From Holosporales bacterium (lineage in GTDB: Bacteria; Pseudomonadota; Alphaproteobacteria; RUG11792), in NCBI GenBank assembly GCA_031266135.1, contig JAISBP010000023.1, positions 1 through 64,000 of the forward strand: a stretch of 64,000 nt of DNA, read 5' to 3'. The position numbers and the translations under genes are program-made. Below are positions 8,949 through 17,881 of the stretch, piece after piece. Position 1 is the first letter of the stretch, and each line of letters begins with the position of its first letter. The notes below the pieces were generated by a model. That model saw nothing but the letters and a program-made list of their open reading frames with translations, had not been told where the DNA came from and did not search any database.

Positions 8949-9806
8949 ATGAAAATCAGTAAGATTTTATTGTCACTTCATTTAGCGATAAGTTCTTTTT
9001 CGTGTTGTAAATCTCAGGATATTCAACGAGAAATTGAGGATTTTGTAGTATTAAACCCAACTTTTAGACCTGGGATGAATGTGGCTGAAGCAATGTATAA
9101 TGTCGGGATACTTGATGAAAAAGTTTCATCATCAATGCCTCAATCAAGTCAGGAGGTCAAAGTCATAATGTGGGGTGTAGAAGCAGTGGTTGGTGCTGCC
9201 ACATCCGTTACAACGAATCTGAGCATGCTTCATTCAGAAAATTCGAAGGTATTCGGATATGTTCTGCTTGGACTGCGTCTAGCTAATGCTGTATTTCATG
9301 GTGTCAGTCATTGGCTGCGTAAGAAAGAATTAAAACAAAAGATGAATTGGTTAATATCATGTAGCCAAAGTAGTGCAGATGCAATCAAAACTTTTCCGGA
9401 TTTAACGCTCACTGGAGAACCGATGACGAAGCTTCTAGAAATTGCTCTTGAAGTTCTTGGTAGTGCCGATAGGAATCAATTGCAGGGGCATAAACGCGAT
9501 ATTTACGACAAAATTTCAATGTTAAAGAAAGACATATTTGATGAAAAAGTGCTAGGGAAAGCTATTAGATATGGTGGAAGAGTGAGTTCTTTCGTTGTGG
9601 GCAGTGTTGCTGGAGTAGTTATCGCAAGTGTAGGACAGGATTCACAGCCATCGTATTACCTAACTTTGATTTCCAGCTCAATAGATGCATTCTTCGAATC
9701 ACTGTTTGCATCGATGGATCAGGGAAATATAATACAATTATACGTTGATGTATCTGAATTGATTTACTTAGTTGAATTATGGGGGCAAATAGAAACAGAA
9801 GCATAA
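8949..9806 (+). CDS. secreted protein of unknown function, 285 aa
   Basis: The ATG at 8949 begins a signal peptide (MKISKILLSLHLAISSFSCC); the longer frame from a TTG at 8916 would bury it. The mature protein is helical with two hydrophobic stretches (about residues 55-80 and 195-225) that could insert in a membrane. No catalytic motif. No strong Shine-Dalgarno site is visible. It stands alone between the divergent glycine-rich pair and convergent nuoH. Lineage-specific ORFan as far as I can tell. Confidence 0.7.
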   Translation: MKISKILLSLHLAISSFSCCKSQDIQREIEDFVVLNPTFRPGMNVAEAMYNVGILDEKVSSSMPQSSQEVKVIMWGVEAVVGAATSVTTNLSMLHSENSKVFGYVLLGLRLANAVFHGVSHWLRKKELKQKMNWLISCSQSSADAIKTFPDLTLTGEPMTKLLEIALEVLGSADRNQLQGHKRDIYDKISMLKKDIFDEKVLGKAIRYGGRVSSFVVGSVAGVVIASVGQDSQPSYYLTLISSSIDAFFESLFASMDQGNIIQLYVDVSELIYLVELWGQIETEA

Positions 9807-9846
9807 TACTTACTGATCTTCCGTGAGTGGATGAATATAAAAACTC

Positions 9847-10731
9847 TTACCACGATAAGAGCAAGATCAGGGCTACTAGCATTGGAGATAATAGTGTCCA
9901 TGCTATTCGTAGCATCTGATTCTGTTTATACCTCGGCAATATAGCGCGTATCAATATAACAATCGTAATGAAAATAATGGTATTGATTATCGTGAATTTC
10001 CCGAAGAATAAAGTTGAAAGCAATGATGATTGAAATGTCAAATTTAAGTAATCCGAAAGATAGATTAGGCCGAAGAGGATTCCTCCATATTCAACGTACG
10101 CTCCGGCCACTAGTTCCGACTCAGCCTCCGGGAAATCGAATGGTATTTTATTGCAGACCATGAGGAGATTGATAAAACATATTACAAATAGAGGAATCTT
10201 AAGGATAAATCCAATCCTGGATTCGCTATGTGCAATATCGAATAGATTAATACTATCATACATCAACATCATTACTATCAGTGCCAGGATATACGGTATA
10301 TTTGAGGCCACGGTCTGCAGGTATGCCCTAACTCCGCCTATGACCCCAAATCTCGAATTAGACAATACTCCGATCATGGTTTCTGCAAAAACGATGATGG
10401 TATGCAATAGGATAACGATAAATATACTTCCCTTTGGATTCCACAACACGAAATTGTAGGCAATGGGAATGAGTGACAGCTGTAGCAACGACGTAGAAAA
10501 TAATAAAAAAATAGCGAATATGACGGATTTCGGATATCCCTTCATTGCAGAGCGTTTGAGACATATCTTGATGGTATCCGCAATCGGTTGCAGGAGCCCA
10601 AATACTCCGCACTGATTGGGGCCTCGCCGTAATTGAATCTTCCCTATCAATTTCCGTTCGTATAATGAAAGGTACGCGGCAAACAGTATGCATCCAGTAA
10701 AAAATATAAAGGCCTGAATAATGAATAGCAT
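9847..10731 (-). CDS. nuoH: NADH-quinone oxidoreductase subunit H
   Basis: NuoH (ND1) is the membrane subunit of complex I that contributes to the quinone cavity at the junction with the peripheral arm. Signatures are RRGPNQCGVFGLLQPIADTIK near the N-terminus and PFDFPEAESELVAGAYVEY in the middle; eight or so membrane helices. At 294 residues it is shorter than the usual 320-340, missing N-terminal residues before the first helix. ATG 10731 is preferred to GTG 10737 because TGAGGTAAG is then well spaced. It starts a few bases after the tolB stop, with no other nuo gene beside it. Confidence 0.93.
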   Translation of the reverse strand: MLFIIQAFIFFTGCILFAAYLSLYERKLIGKIQLRRGPNQCGVFGLLQPIADTIKICLKRSAMKGYPKSVIFAIFLLFSTSLLQLSLIPIAYNFVLWNPKGSIFIVILLHTIIVFAETMIGVLSNSRFGVIGGVRAYLQTVASNIPYILALIVMMLMYDSINLFDIAHSESRIGFILKIPLFVICFINLLMVCNKIPFDFPEAESELVAGAYVEYGGILFGLIYLSDYLNLTFQSSLLSTLFFGKFTIINTIIFITIVILIRAILPRYKQNQMLRIAWTLLSPMLVALILLLSW

Positions 10732-10742
10732 TAACACTTACC

Positions 10743-12113
10743 TCACTGATTATCGAGTAACGGCCCCCAGGCAGGGTATTGTGCATCTCCCGGAGTCAGG
10801 ATCATTCGGACGTGGTGCCCAGTTATATCGACCACTACGATCTGAGATTTTGCACCTGGATTGGAAGTCATCGACGCCGCTATATATCTTCCATTCGCGG
10901 CCCAACACGGTGCTTCAACCATATATCCGTTAAGGATAAGGTTCTCTCCCGAGCCATCCAGGCGCATCGTCCCCACATAAAATACCCCTCCTCTTTGATA
11001 GGAAAATGCTATTAAATCACCACGTGGAGATACCATTGGCTGCGAATATTTTCCGGGTCCCTTACTGATTTTGATTGGATTACTCCCGTCCGCTTCCATC
11101 TTATAGATCGCTTCTTTTCCCGCTCTGTTTGATGTGAAGATGATATATTCACCGTCCGGAGTAAAACAGGGAGAAGTATCGATGCATTTATGTTGTGTAA
11201 GTTGCGTCAAATCATTCGACGTCAGATCGAGCTTATATATAGCGGATTTACCATCGATTATGATCGCCAATACGGCCATGGTACTATCCGGTGAGAAGCG
11301 CGGTGCATATGCCATCTGAACTGTCTTTCCACCGTTCTCTTTCTTTAATTTTCGTATGATCGAATCGCTTATTAGGTGGCGAGTAGACTTGGAATAAACA
11401 TTTAAAATTTCGGTACGTGGAGCCCCGTCTCTATCCCCTAAATTTGGTAACTGTAAGAATGCTATACTCCTTCCATCTGGCATACATCGTGGCGTTACGA
11501 CTAAGTGCTTACCATCGGTCAGGACATTTGCTCCATGTCCGTCCTGTCCTATCTCCGTTATAAACGCTGTGCGTTCATCACTTTTTTTATCCTTATTGGT
11601 TTGAACAATATAGATCTTTGTGTTGAAGTATCCTTTTTCATTAGTTATACGAGTATAAATATGGTCTCCGATTATGTGCGCCATCTCTCTAATTTTCGAG
11701 CGAGATCCTTTGACTTCCAATGAAAACATGGCCTGTTTCGTCACGACATCCGTCAACTTAAAATTTACGACCAACTTACCGAAGCTACATGATGTAATAT
11801 CCCCATAAACCAAAAACCTAGCATTTATTACATTCCAATTTTTGAGATTCGGTCCTTTTAATACTAATTTCTTAGCGGTCTCAAGGAATAACGCAGGTTT
11901 GACTATGAGGAATAGTCCGGATGATGCAAGGTCGGCTCTAATGATATCACTGATCGCAGTCCCATCATCAGATGCCTCCCCATCTTTTGTAACAAAATTT
12001 ACGACGGCAATGGGATCAGGCTGAATCTCTCCCTTCTTAATTTCGATTTTTAAAGCATCGGCAACACCGAGATATGATACCAAAAAAATCCATAACAATA
12101 ATTTACGAAACAT
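10743..12113 (-). CDS. tolB: Tol-Pal system beta-propeller protein TolB
   Basis: Periplasmic TolB links Pal, TolA and the outer membrane during cell division. The 456-residue protein has a signal peptide (about residues 1-20), the N-terminal alpha/beta domain (PDPIAVVNF, ADLASSGLF), and a six-bladed propeller with the repeated S-P-D-G/TPDG turns (CMPDGRSIAF, FSPDSTMAVL, FTPDGEYIIFTSNRAG, ...VSPRGDLIAFSYQ). Length is typical. Neither pal nor tolA is adjacent; instead nuoH follows at once, so the usual tol-pal cluster is broken up. Confidence 0.95.
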   Translation of the reverse strand: MFRKLLLWIFLVSYLGVADALKIEIKKGEIQPDPIAVVNFVTKDGEASDDGTAISDIIRADLASSGLFLIVKPALFLETAKKLVLKGPNLKNWNVINARFLVYGDITSCSFGKLVVNFKLTDVVTKQAMFSLEVKGSRSKIREMAHIIGDHIYTRITNEKGYFNTKIYIVQTNKDKKSDERTAFITEIGQDGHGANVLTDGKHLVVTPRCMPDGRSIAFLQLPNLGDRDGAPRTEILNVYSKSTRHLISDSIIRKLKKENGGKTVQMAYAPRFSPDSTMAVLAIIIDGKSAIYKLDLTSNDLTQLTQHKCIDTSPCFTPDGEYIIFTSNRAGKEAIYKMEADGSNPIKISKGPGKYSQPMVSPRGDLIAFSYQRGGVFYVGTMRLDGSGENLILNGYMVEAPCWAANGRYIAASMTSNPGAKSQIVVVDITGHHVRMILTPGDAQYPAWGPLLDNQ

Positions 12114-12319
12114 ATTATGCGCTTAAACTGGAACAAGAATAGCCAATACAATGCAGATAATCTTACTACAGGGCGCAAATTAAAGCTATGTCATGTACAA
12201 GGTATGACGATTTTTTCTAGCGTTGTCCAAGTTCAAATACATATGATACAAAAAGAGCTCGTTACATAACTTACTTTCTCTCACTCTATTCTTCGATTCT
12301 AATTTGAAGGAATATATTA

Positions 12320-13147
12320 CTACCGCATCTTTAATTGCATAATGGTCATAGAATAAGACACGTTATCCTCTGTTTTATTCCGTGCAAATTTAATGGCTGA
12401 GAAAATACTGTCTAATACACGCTTAATTATTGGCAGCATCGCAGCAATGATTATCCATTCTATTTGATTTATACACGCTTGTTCGTGTGTCTGAGTGACA
12501 ACAGATACTACTCCCAAGATCGTCATAGTCATTAAAATGTTTCTTCTGATACCAAATTTCTGGACGCAAATACACCCCAAGCAAAATCCAATTACTTTAT
12601 ACAGTACCATAAATGTATATGGATTATTGTTCTTATAGTGGGTCATATCACACATAAATATCAGAGACAACATAAGCAATGACATGCAGATGATCGAAAA
12701 TAGTTTACCTTCGTTTGATGAGCGTAACTTTTTGAAGAATGCCCACAGACCGAGTGATGCAAAAGGCGCCACTACGACGTCAATTGGATAATGGTATCCA
12801 GCGATCACTTCGTATATAGAGCCTAACACGACGATCATTACGGATGTTATTTTTACAGAATTCAATTTGCTACTCAAAAATAGCCAAATATAAAAGATGC
12901 TTGAAATTTGTACATGCCCACCGGGGAACGCGTATCCGGCGAAGCCATAACTGGTGCAATTCCCATTTGGTAGTGGTATTGCAAACGCTTCCTTAAGGAT
13001 CACACTGAATAATCTCGTAAAAATAAACAACGCCAATGCCAATTTTACATCTTTATTCCTTAACGTCAAATATGATGCGACTATAACGTACTCGATCTTA
13101 TCAGGGTTAACCAAGCCCAGGCATAATTGAGAAAAGAAACCATCCAT
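12320..13147 (-). CDS. PAP2-superfamily membrane protein with altered active-site motifs
   Basis: A 275-residue integral membrane protein of the phosphatidic acid phosphatase type 2 fold. The three motifs are recognisable but changed: the K-x6-R-P motif appears as KEAFAIP, the P-S-G-H as PGGH, and the S-R-x5-H-x3-D as YEVIAGYHYPID, so His and Asp remain while the Ser-Arg pair is lost. GGGGAG precedes the ATG. Normal PAP2 enzymes dephosphorylate lipid phosphates; the missing arginines suggest changed or lost activity. Confidence 0.75.
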   Translation of the reverse strand: MDGFFSQLCLGLVNPDKIEYVIVASYLTLRNKDVKLALALFIFTRLFSVILKEAFAIPLPNGNCTSYGFAGYAFPGGHVQISSIFYIWLFLSSKLNSVKITSVMIVVLGSIYEVIAGYHYPIDVVVAPFASLGLWAFFKKLRSSNEGKLFSIICMSLLMLSLIFMCDMTHYKNNNPYTFMVLYKVIGFCLGCICVQKFGIRRNILMTMTILGVVSVVTQTHEQACINQIEWIIIAAMLPIIKRVLDSIFSAIKFARNKTEDNVSYSMTIMQLKMR

Positions 13148-13298
13148 TAACCAACTCCCCTAAATGGACCATCGTTTTGAACGACTGTATTAGATTATAC
13201 GTGACACGGTAGATGCGGTCAATAAAATTATACGTTATAGGTATGGAAGTCGTAGTTAATAAGCACCGTCAGGCCTATTGGCCATAGAAAGGATATCT

Positions 13299-13421
13299 AT
13301 GACGATTACCGGTGAATTCTCAACAAGAGCTGGAGCTGAGGAATCGCGTGTGGGCCGCCCATGCACAACATATCGCCTTTACTTCCTCTTCCTTTCAGCC
13401 AGTTTTGTGGTGATTCTATAG
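13299..13421 (+). CDS. possible small protein, 40 aa
   Basis: A 40-residue frame begins at ATG 13299 six bases after AGAAAGGA and ends in a hydrophobic stretch (YRLYFLFLSASFVVIL) that could span a membrane. It fills most of the gap between two minus-strand genes and is convergent with the secreted gene at 13430. No homologue is known to me, and a frame of this length can arise by chance. Confidence 0.3.
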   Translation: MTITGEFSTRAGAEESRVGRPCTTYRLYFLFLSASFVVIL

Positions 13422-13429
13422 CTCCAAAT

Positions 13430-13999
13430 TTACTTGCACCAGACTAATTCCGCTATGTCCACGCTGGAACTACCCCACCACATGGTAAACACGTTTGCTA
13501 GGCCTGCGCGCACATCTGTTGGTATGAAATCTAACAGGGTGTCGGATTCTTTCACTCCAGCAAACTTTTTTACTTGCATATATGATAACGTATCTCGGGC
13601 TAAGTATTTCATGATCTCAACTTGATTAAAATTGACATCTTCAGCAACTTGATCCAGAGTACGGCATCTGAGGTAAATTAGAGCTGCCTGACGACACGTG
13701 TCCTCTAGAACATCTCTTAACTCCTGTGCATTTGAAACCAATTGCCTCTGCAAAGCAGGATTACCGGGAGTCCTTTCCAACTGTTTTTCAATTGGCCATA
13801 TGGATACGTAAGTTGTTTTAACCTTATCGTAAAGGCCATCAATAACGGTCGTATTCCACTGTTTCTTCTCAAACAGTTTTTTTGTTCCAAGGCATACATA
13901 ATACCTATTCGTATCCTCAGATATTGGGCATGGATCAATTGCATATGCCCCCCCCTGCAGCATTGCAAGCAATAGTATTGCTGTTTTTGATACTTTCAT
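13430..13999 (-). CDS. secreted protein of unknown function, 189 aa
   Basis: Signal peptide (MKVSKTAILLLAMLQGGAYA) followed by a helical domain with six cysteines in the mature part (CPISE, YYVCLG, DTCRQA, YLRCRT, VWCK and others), suggesting disulfide bonds after export. The C-terminus is tryptophan-rich. No known motif. It stands alone, divergent from the two secreted genes at 14.1-15.5 kb, so the 14.0-14.15 kb gap may hold promoters for both directions. Confidence 0.72.
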   Translation of the reverse strand: MKVSKTAILLLAMLQGGAYAIDPCPISEDTNRYYVCLGTKKLFEKKQWNTTVIDGLYDKVKTTYVSIWPIEKQLERTPGNPALQRQLVSNAQELRDVLEDTCRQAALIYLRCRTLDQVAEDVNFNQVEIMKYLARDTLSYMQVKKFAGVKESDTLLDFIPTDVRAGLANVFTMWWGSSSVDIAELVWCK

Positions 14000-14152
14000 A
14001 ATATAATCTCTATCTATAGAAAAAATCTTGTTTCGTAGTATACAGCATGTTTTTTATTTTGACAATTAAATAAATATGGTAGAGTGATTCTTGACATCAC
14101 TTATTGAATTAGATAGAATGTCCGGGTGATGCTTGCTCTGTGGGGTATGGAA

Positions 14153-14653
14153 ATGAGAATGAGTGTAAGGTTGGCTGCGGTCTTTGGCATGCTCAGTGCA
14201 TCGGTAGTAGCCGGCGAAATAGATCCGTTGACCGGGCGGAAGGTAATAGGACGGATCATTCCTCATACGGATATAAGTCCGATGGAGTCGTGCTCCGGTC
14301 TGAAGGGTACACCTGTGCGCAGGACAAACGGAGACTGGTGCTTCGATGTGGAGAGGGCTCGTATGGTTGCTCGATCGATTGGAGCGAGTTCGAAAAATGC
14401 CGTACAAATATATACGCTTATCCTACAAGATGCTCCTCAGCTAACGCTGAATGACGGTAAATATCCAGCTCTGGCAAAAATATACATTAGATCAGGTTCA
14501 GTAGAGTTGGAACCATTTGTGAGGTTACTGACAGTGATGTGCAGATGCTTTGTTAGTCTTGAGCAAGATTACCAGGTTCAGACCGTACTGATACCGATGG
14601 TGATTAATCAGATTAAGCAACACAAGCCGACACGAGGAATTCAAAGAAGATAG
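14153..14653 (+). CDS. secreted protein of unknown function, probably frameshifted near its 3' end
   Basis: The frame encodes a signal peptide (MRMSVRLAAVFGMLSASVVA) and a short domain with several cysteines, stopping at 14653. ATG 14153 has GGGG seven bases upstream; 14129 and 14147 are alternatives. From about 14625 another frame continues with coding-like sequence (STLSSEKLSEIESNETSA...) to a TGA at 14727-14729 that overlaps the next gene's GTG at 14726. That coupling suggests the ancestral gene ended there and a single-base change near 14600-14640 truncated it. Function unknown. Confidence 0.65.
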   Translation: MRMSVRLAAVFGMLSASVVAGEIDPLTGRKVIGRIIPHTDISPMESCSGLKGTPVRRTNGDWCFDVERARMVARSIGASSKNAVQIYTLILQDAPQLTLNDGKYPALAKIYIRSGSVELEPFVRLLTVMCRCFVSLEQDYQVQTVLIPMVINQIKQHKPTRGIQRR

Positions 14654-14725
14654 TACGCTCAGTAGTGAAAAGCTGTCTGAAATAGAAAGCAATGAAACGT
14701 CTGCGATTAATGTTGGAGAGAAAGT

Positions 14726-15454
14726 GTGATAGGTAGGGTGGTAGTATTGGTAGTTATTAGTCTGGTGACATGCATCTGCAATACGCAGGCTGCAGTAAAT
14801 GGAACAGGTATCATGATCATTGGTGGCAGTAAATTTCTACTGACCCACAATGGAGGGCAAGGAGAAAATGGATCTGGTTGGAGCGTGTCAACTCCCACAG
14901 GGAGAGGTGAATCCTCTCTATTGAGTATCCTGCAATTATTTAACGCTATTATTAGCAAAGATGAAAGTAGAGTGAAATTTGTTAGTCAAGCAGGAGAGAA
15001 TGAAAGTGAAGCACGCAAGCTTAGGAAACAAGTAGCTGTCATGCTACTTAATATGTGGATTATGCAGATCAATCCGTCTCTGGGCAGGAGCCTTAATAAG
15101 AAAGATACTGTGAATGCGATAAAAAAAGGAATAAAAGCGCAAGGGAAATTCTGGCCTCAAGATCCAAACGATGTAGATCAGGTGAATCTGACGAAACAGT
15201 TTAACGGGGTGAGAGGTACAGCAGAGGAATTTATATTATGGGAAATTTTCGATAATACTATAATTCCGGAGACACAGGGAGTGATTGGTCAGGATCCAAA
15301 CTCAAATATAGATACCGTCTCAATTGGCGTTAGATATGAACACAACACTAAGCTAAAGGTGTGGTATTGGCTAAGATTCATCGTAGTTCAAGACGAAATT
15401 ACACATCTAGGACGAATAAAGTTGTCATGTGAAATCACTAAATGTGTACAATGA
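14726..15454 (+). CDS. secreted protein of unknown function, 242 aa
   Basis: GTG start at 14726 after GGAGAGAAA, with a signal peptide ending near CNTQA. The mature protein has a Gly/Ser/Thr-rich N-terminal stretch and a mixed alpha/beta-looking body with no motif I know. The start overlaps the alternative stop of the preceding secreted gene, indicating a two-gene operon. ftsY follows 28 bp downstream and may be read from the same transcript. Confidence 0.7.
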   Translation: MIGRVVVLVVISLVTCICNTQAAVNGTGIMIIGGSKFLLTHNGGQGENGSGWSVSTPTGRGESSLLSILQLFNAIISKDESRVKFVSQAGENESEARKLRKQVAVMLLNMWIMQINPSLGRSLNKKDTVNAIKKGIKAQGKFWPQDPNDVDQVNLTKQFNGVRGTAEEFILWEIFDNTIIPETQGVIGQDPNSNIDTVSIGVRYEHNTKLKVWYWLRFIVVQDEITHLGRIKLSCEITKCVQ

Positions 15455-15482
15455 TGCCCATACTTTTTTCTCTTTATGTTAT

Positions 15483-16331
15483 ATGTCTTTTTTTAAAAAG
15501 TTAAAAAATGCGATTCAGAAGATTAGGGGAACGAACGAAGTTGGTAGTACGGCCCTAGAAGATATCCTTCTCGAAGCGGATTTTGGGGTAGATCTAGCGG
15601 AGCAGATCTCGCGTGAACTGGATGGAAATGCCGACATCAATACTTATCTCCATAATAAATTAAGCTCCATATTAAGTCCCTTGATAGTAGATTTTGAGTT
15701 GATTATTGAAAAAAGTCTAATAAATACTAAGCCGATCATTATATTCATGATTGGGGTCAACGGATGCGGGAAGACGACGACCATCGCCAAGCTCGCACAT
15801 CTGTTGAAGGCCAGGGGCAAGAGTGTCGATATCGCGGCATGTGATACGTTCCGAGTGGCCGCCGTCGATCAATTGAGCTTCTGGGCCGAGAAGGTGGGAT
15901 GTCGGATATTCAGGACTGAGAATGCCAGAGATCCTGCCAGCCTGGTATTCGACGCCATAAAATCAACGGAATCAGATGTCCTGATAGTCGATACCGCCGG
16001 AAGACTGCCCAATAACCCGAATCTAATGGGAGAATTGTCCAAGATGTATAGGGTGGCCTCTAAAATTGATTCCACTGCCCCGCATATGAATATTATAATC
16101 ATCGATGCGACGATCGGTCAAAATGTGATAGAACATGTTAAGGCATTCAATGATGTCCATCCGATCACGGGGCTGATCCTCACGAAGATGGATGGCAACG
16201 CGAAGGGTGGATCGATCGTTAGGATCGCCAATGAATTGCATACCAAGATTTTGGGGGTAGGAACCGGAGAATCGATCGCTGATTTTCAAGGGTTTTCTAT
16301 CGATAGTTTTTTGAAGGGGTTAGTGGAGTAG
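15483..16331 (+). CDS. ftsY: signal recognition particle receptor FtsY
   Basis: FtsY is the SRP receptor GTPase that delivers ribosome-nascent chains to SecYEG. The 282-residue protein has a short N domain and the G domain: GVNGCGKTTTIAKLA (G1), DTFRVAAVDQL (insertion box), DTAGR (G3), TKMDG (G4) and GVGTGESIADF at the end. It lacks the long acidic A domain of E. coli FtsY, as in many alphaproteobacteria. ATG 15483 (MSFFKKLKN) is the family N-terminus; the extra 18 residues from 15429 are rejected. The next gene starts 7 bp later. Confidence 0.95.
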   Translation: MSFFKKLKNAIQKIRGTNEVGSTALEDILLEADFGVDLAEQISRELDGNADINTYLHNKLSSILSPLIVDFELIIEKSLINTKPIIIFMIGVNGCGKTTTIAKLAHLLKARGKSVDIAACDTFRVAAVDQLSFWAEKVGCRIFRTENARDPASLVFDAIKSTESDVLIVDTAGRLPNNPNLMGELSKMYRVASKIDSTAPHMNIIIIDATIGQNVIEHVKAFNDVHPITGLILTKMDGNAKGGSIVRIANELHTKILGVGTGESIADFQGFSIDSFLKGLVE

Positions 16332-16338
16332 ATAAATA

Positions 16339-17559
16339 ATGGGTATGTCATGTTGTGGGAAACCGTCCCTCAGTAGAACCTGGTATTTTTTGATCGCGAT
16401 TTGCCTGGGAATTGCCTGTGGGTTGTCCGGCGTCTCATTCCTCGAGCAATTCGGGAAGATTTGTTCGGAAATATTTATACGGATATTCAAGTGCATCAGT
16501 ATGCCGATAATCTCACTGTCCGTCATCGTGGCACTAGCAAACTACGAATCAGATGAATCGATGAGTAAGATCTGGAAGAAGACGCTGACCTATACGATCT
16601 GCACGACGATCATGGCGGCGATCATCAGTGCCATCCTATATCTCATCATATCCCCCTCGAGCTTCGAGATCGCGAAACTGGGCGAACATCAGGCGGTGGT
16701 AGACAACATCAAGGGGTATATTCAATACTTCCTGGATATCATTCCCAGCAGCATTTTTTCATCGTTCATAGAGCATAAGGTGCTGAGTGTCCTGCTCCTG
16801 AGCGTTATATTGGGCCTCTCGGTTAGGGCCATCGGGAATGATGACGCCCGAAATACCACCATCTCGTTCTTCAACGGAATTCACAGCATGTTCTTCGCGA
16901 TTACGAAGATCATAGTGAGGATACTTCCGATAGGACTCTTTGGATTCATAACGGTTGGGATCATAGAGTTTAAGGATGTCAATGTCGGTGGGATGGGGCA
17001 ATACTTCCTAGTCATCATCTTGGCGAACATTATACAGGGAGTCGTTATTCTGCCCCTATGGCTGGCCTCCAAGAAAATCAATCCCCTCAAGACGTTTAAG
17101 GCTATGGCCCCGGCGTTATCCGTCGCCTTCTTCTCGAAATCATCATCGGGGACTCTGCCGATCACAATCGAGACGGCCGAGACGAAGCTGGGCATCAGCA
17201 ACAGGATCAGCCGATTCGTCTTCCCGTTGTGCACTACGATCAATATGAACGGATGTGCGGCATTCATATTCACGACAGTGATTTATGTTATGCAGAATAA
17301 CGGGATAGAGATCACGCTGTTCACCATGGCCACGTGGGTCATCATCGCCACGATTGCCGCGATTGGGAATGCCGGTGTTCCGATGGGCTGCTTTTTCCTG
17401 AGTACTAGCCTGCTATCATCGATGGACGTCCCCGTCACAATCCTCGGCATAGTCTTACCGATCTATGGAGTGATTGACATGCTGGAGACGGCTCTGAACG
17501 TATGGTCGGACTCGTGCGTCGTTAAAGTGGTCGATAAAGTCGTAACGAAATCGGAGTGA
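16339..17559 (+). CDS. dicarboxylate/amino acid:cation symporter
   Basis: A 406-residue carrier of the DAACS (SDF) family, which brings in glutamate, aspartate or C4-dicarboxylates with Na+ or H+. Diagnostic segments are the serine-rich loop FFSKSSSGTLPITIE (HP1), NMNGCAAF (the NMDGT position of TM7, here altered), and GNAGVPMGCFFLSTSLLSSM (HP2). The N-terminal helices are normal. Uptake of host carbon or amino acids would fit an intracellular life; the exact substrate cannot be told. Confidence 0.92.
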   Translation: MGMSCCGKPSLSRTWYFLIAICLGIACGLSGVSFLEQFGKICSEIFIRIFKCISMPIISLSVIVALANYESDESMSKIWKKTLTYTICTTIMAAIISAILYLIISPSSFEIAKLGEHQAVVDNIKGYIQYFLDIIPSSIFSSFIEHKVLSVLLLSVILGLSVRAIGNDDARNTTISFFNGIHSMFFAITKIIVRILPIGLFGFITVGIIEFKDVNVGGMGQYFLVIILANIIQGVVILPLWLASKKINPLKTFKAMAPALSVAFFSKSSSGTLPITIETAETKLGISNRISRFVFPLCTTINMNGCAAFIFTTVIYVMQNNGIEITLFTMATWVIIATIAAIGNAGVPMGCFFLSTSLLSSMDVPVTILGIVLPIYGVIDMLETALNVWSDSCVVKVVDKVVTKSE

Positions 17560-17881
17560 ACCCAGTGAGTTCTAGACATGGTATTCCTGTGCATTAAAAG
17601 ACCTATCCTTTTTATCCTTCGCTCCTACCAAATATGTACGCTTTATCTTCGTTGCAAACTACGTCTAATCTCCAATGCAGTCGATTTTCTATATCCCAAA
17701 TGTTTTGCTGTGTCGATCCAGTACTCGCATATTTAACCTGGCGTACACTCTCAAGTACACGGCATGTCTGTGTTCCGTCTCTCCTTCCATAAGATCTGGT
17801 TCTGGAGTTTTCGAATTAACTGATCATTAATCAAAATATATTAAAGTATAAGGTGAAAAAATTATTTAAAAGAAAAACAAT
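17560..17881. other. 322-bp intergenic region with a palindromic-element copy
   Basis: Between the symporter gene and the interrupted secreted gene. The middle holds an intergenic copy of the repeat found in rpmD and adk (about 17708-17815, reversed). The last 60 bases are AT-rich and may hold the promoter of the next gene. I see no tRNA or other RNA gene. Confidence 0.6.
17708..17815 (-). repeat. RPE1-like palindromic element, intergenic copy
   Basis: Read on the minus strand it matches the repeats inside adk and rpmD: shared blocks include AGATCTTATGGAAGGAGA, ACGGAACACAGA, GTGTACTTGA and GAGTACTGGATCGAC in the same order and spacing. It has the same central hairpin potential around two GTAC motifs (17743-17746 and 17755-17758). 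It is not in a gene; its open frame is short. Confidence 0.8.
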
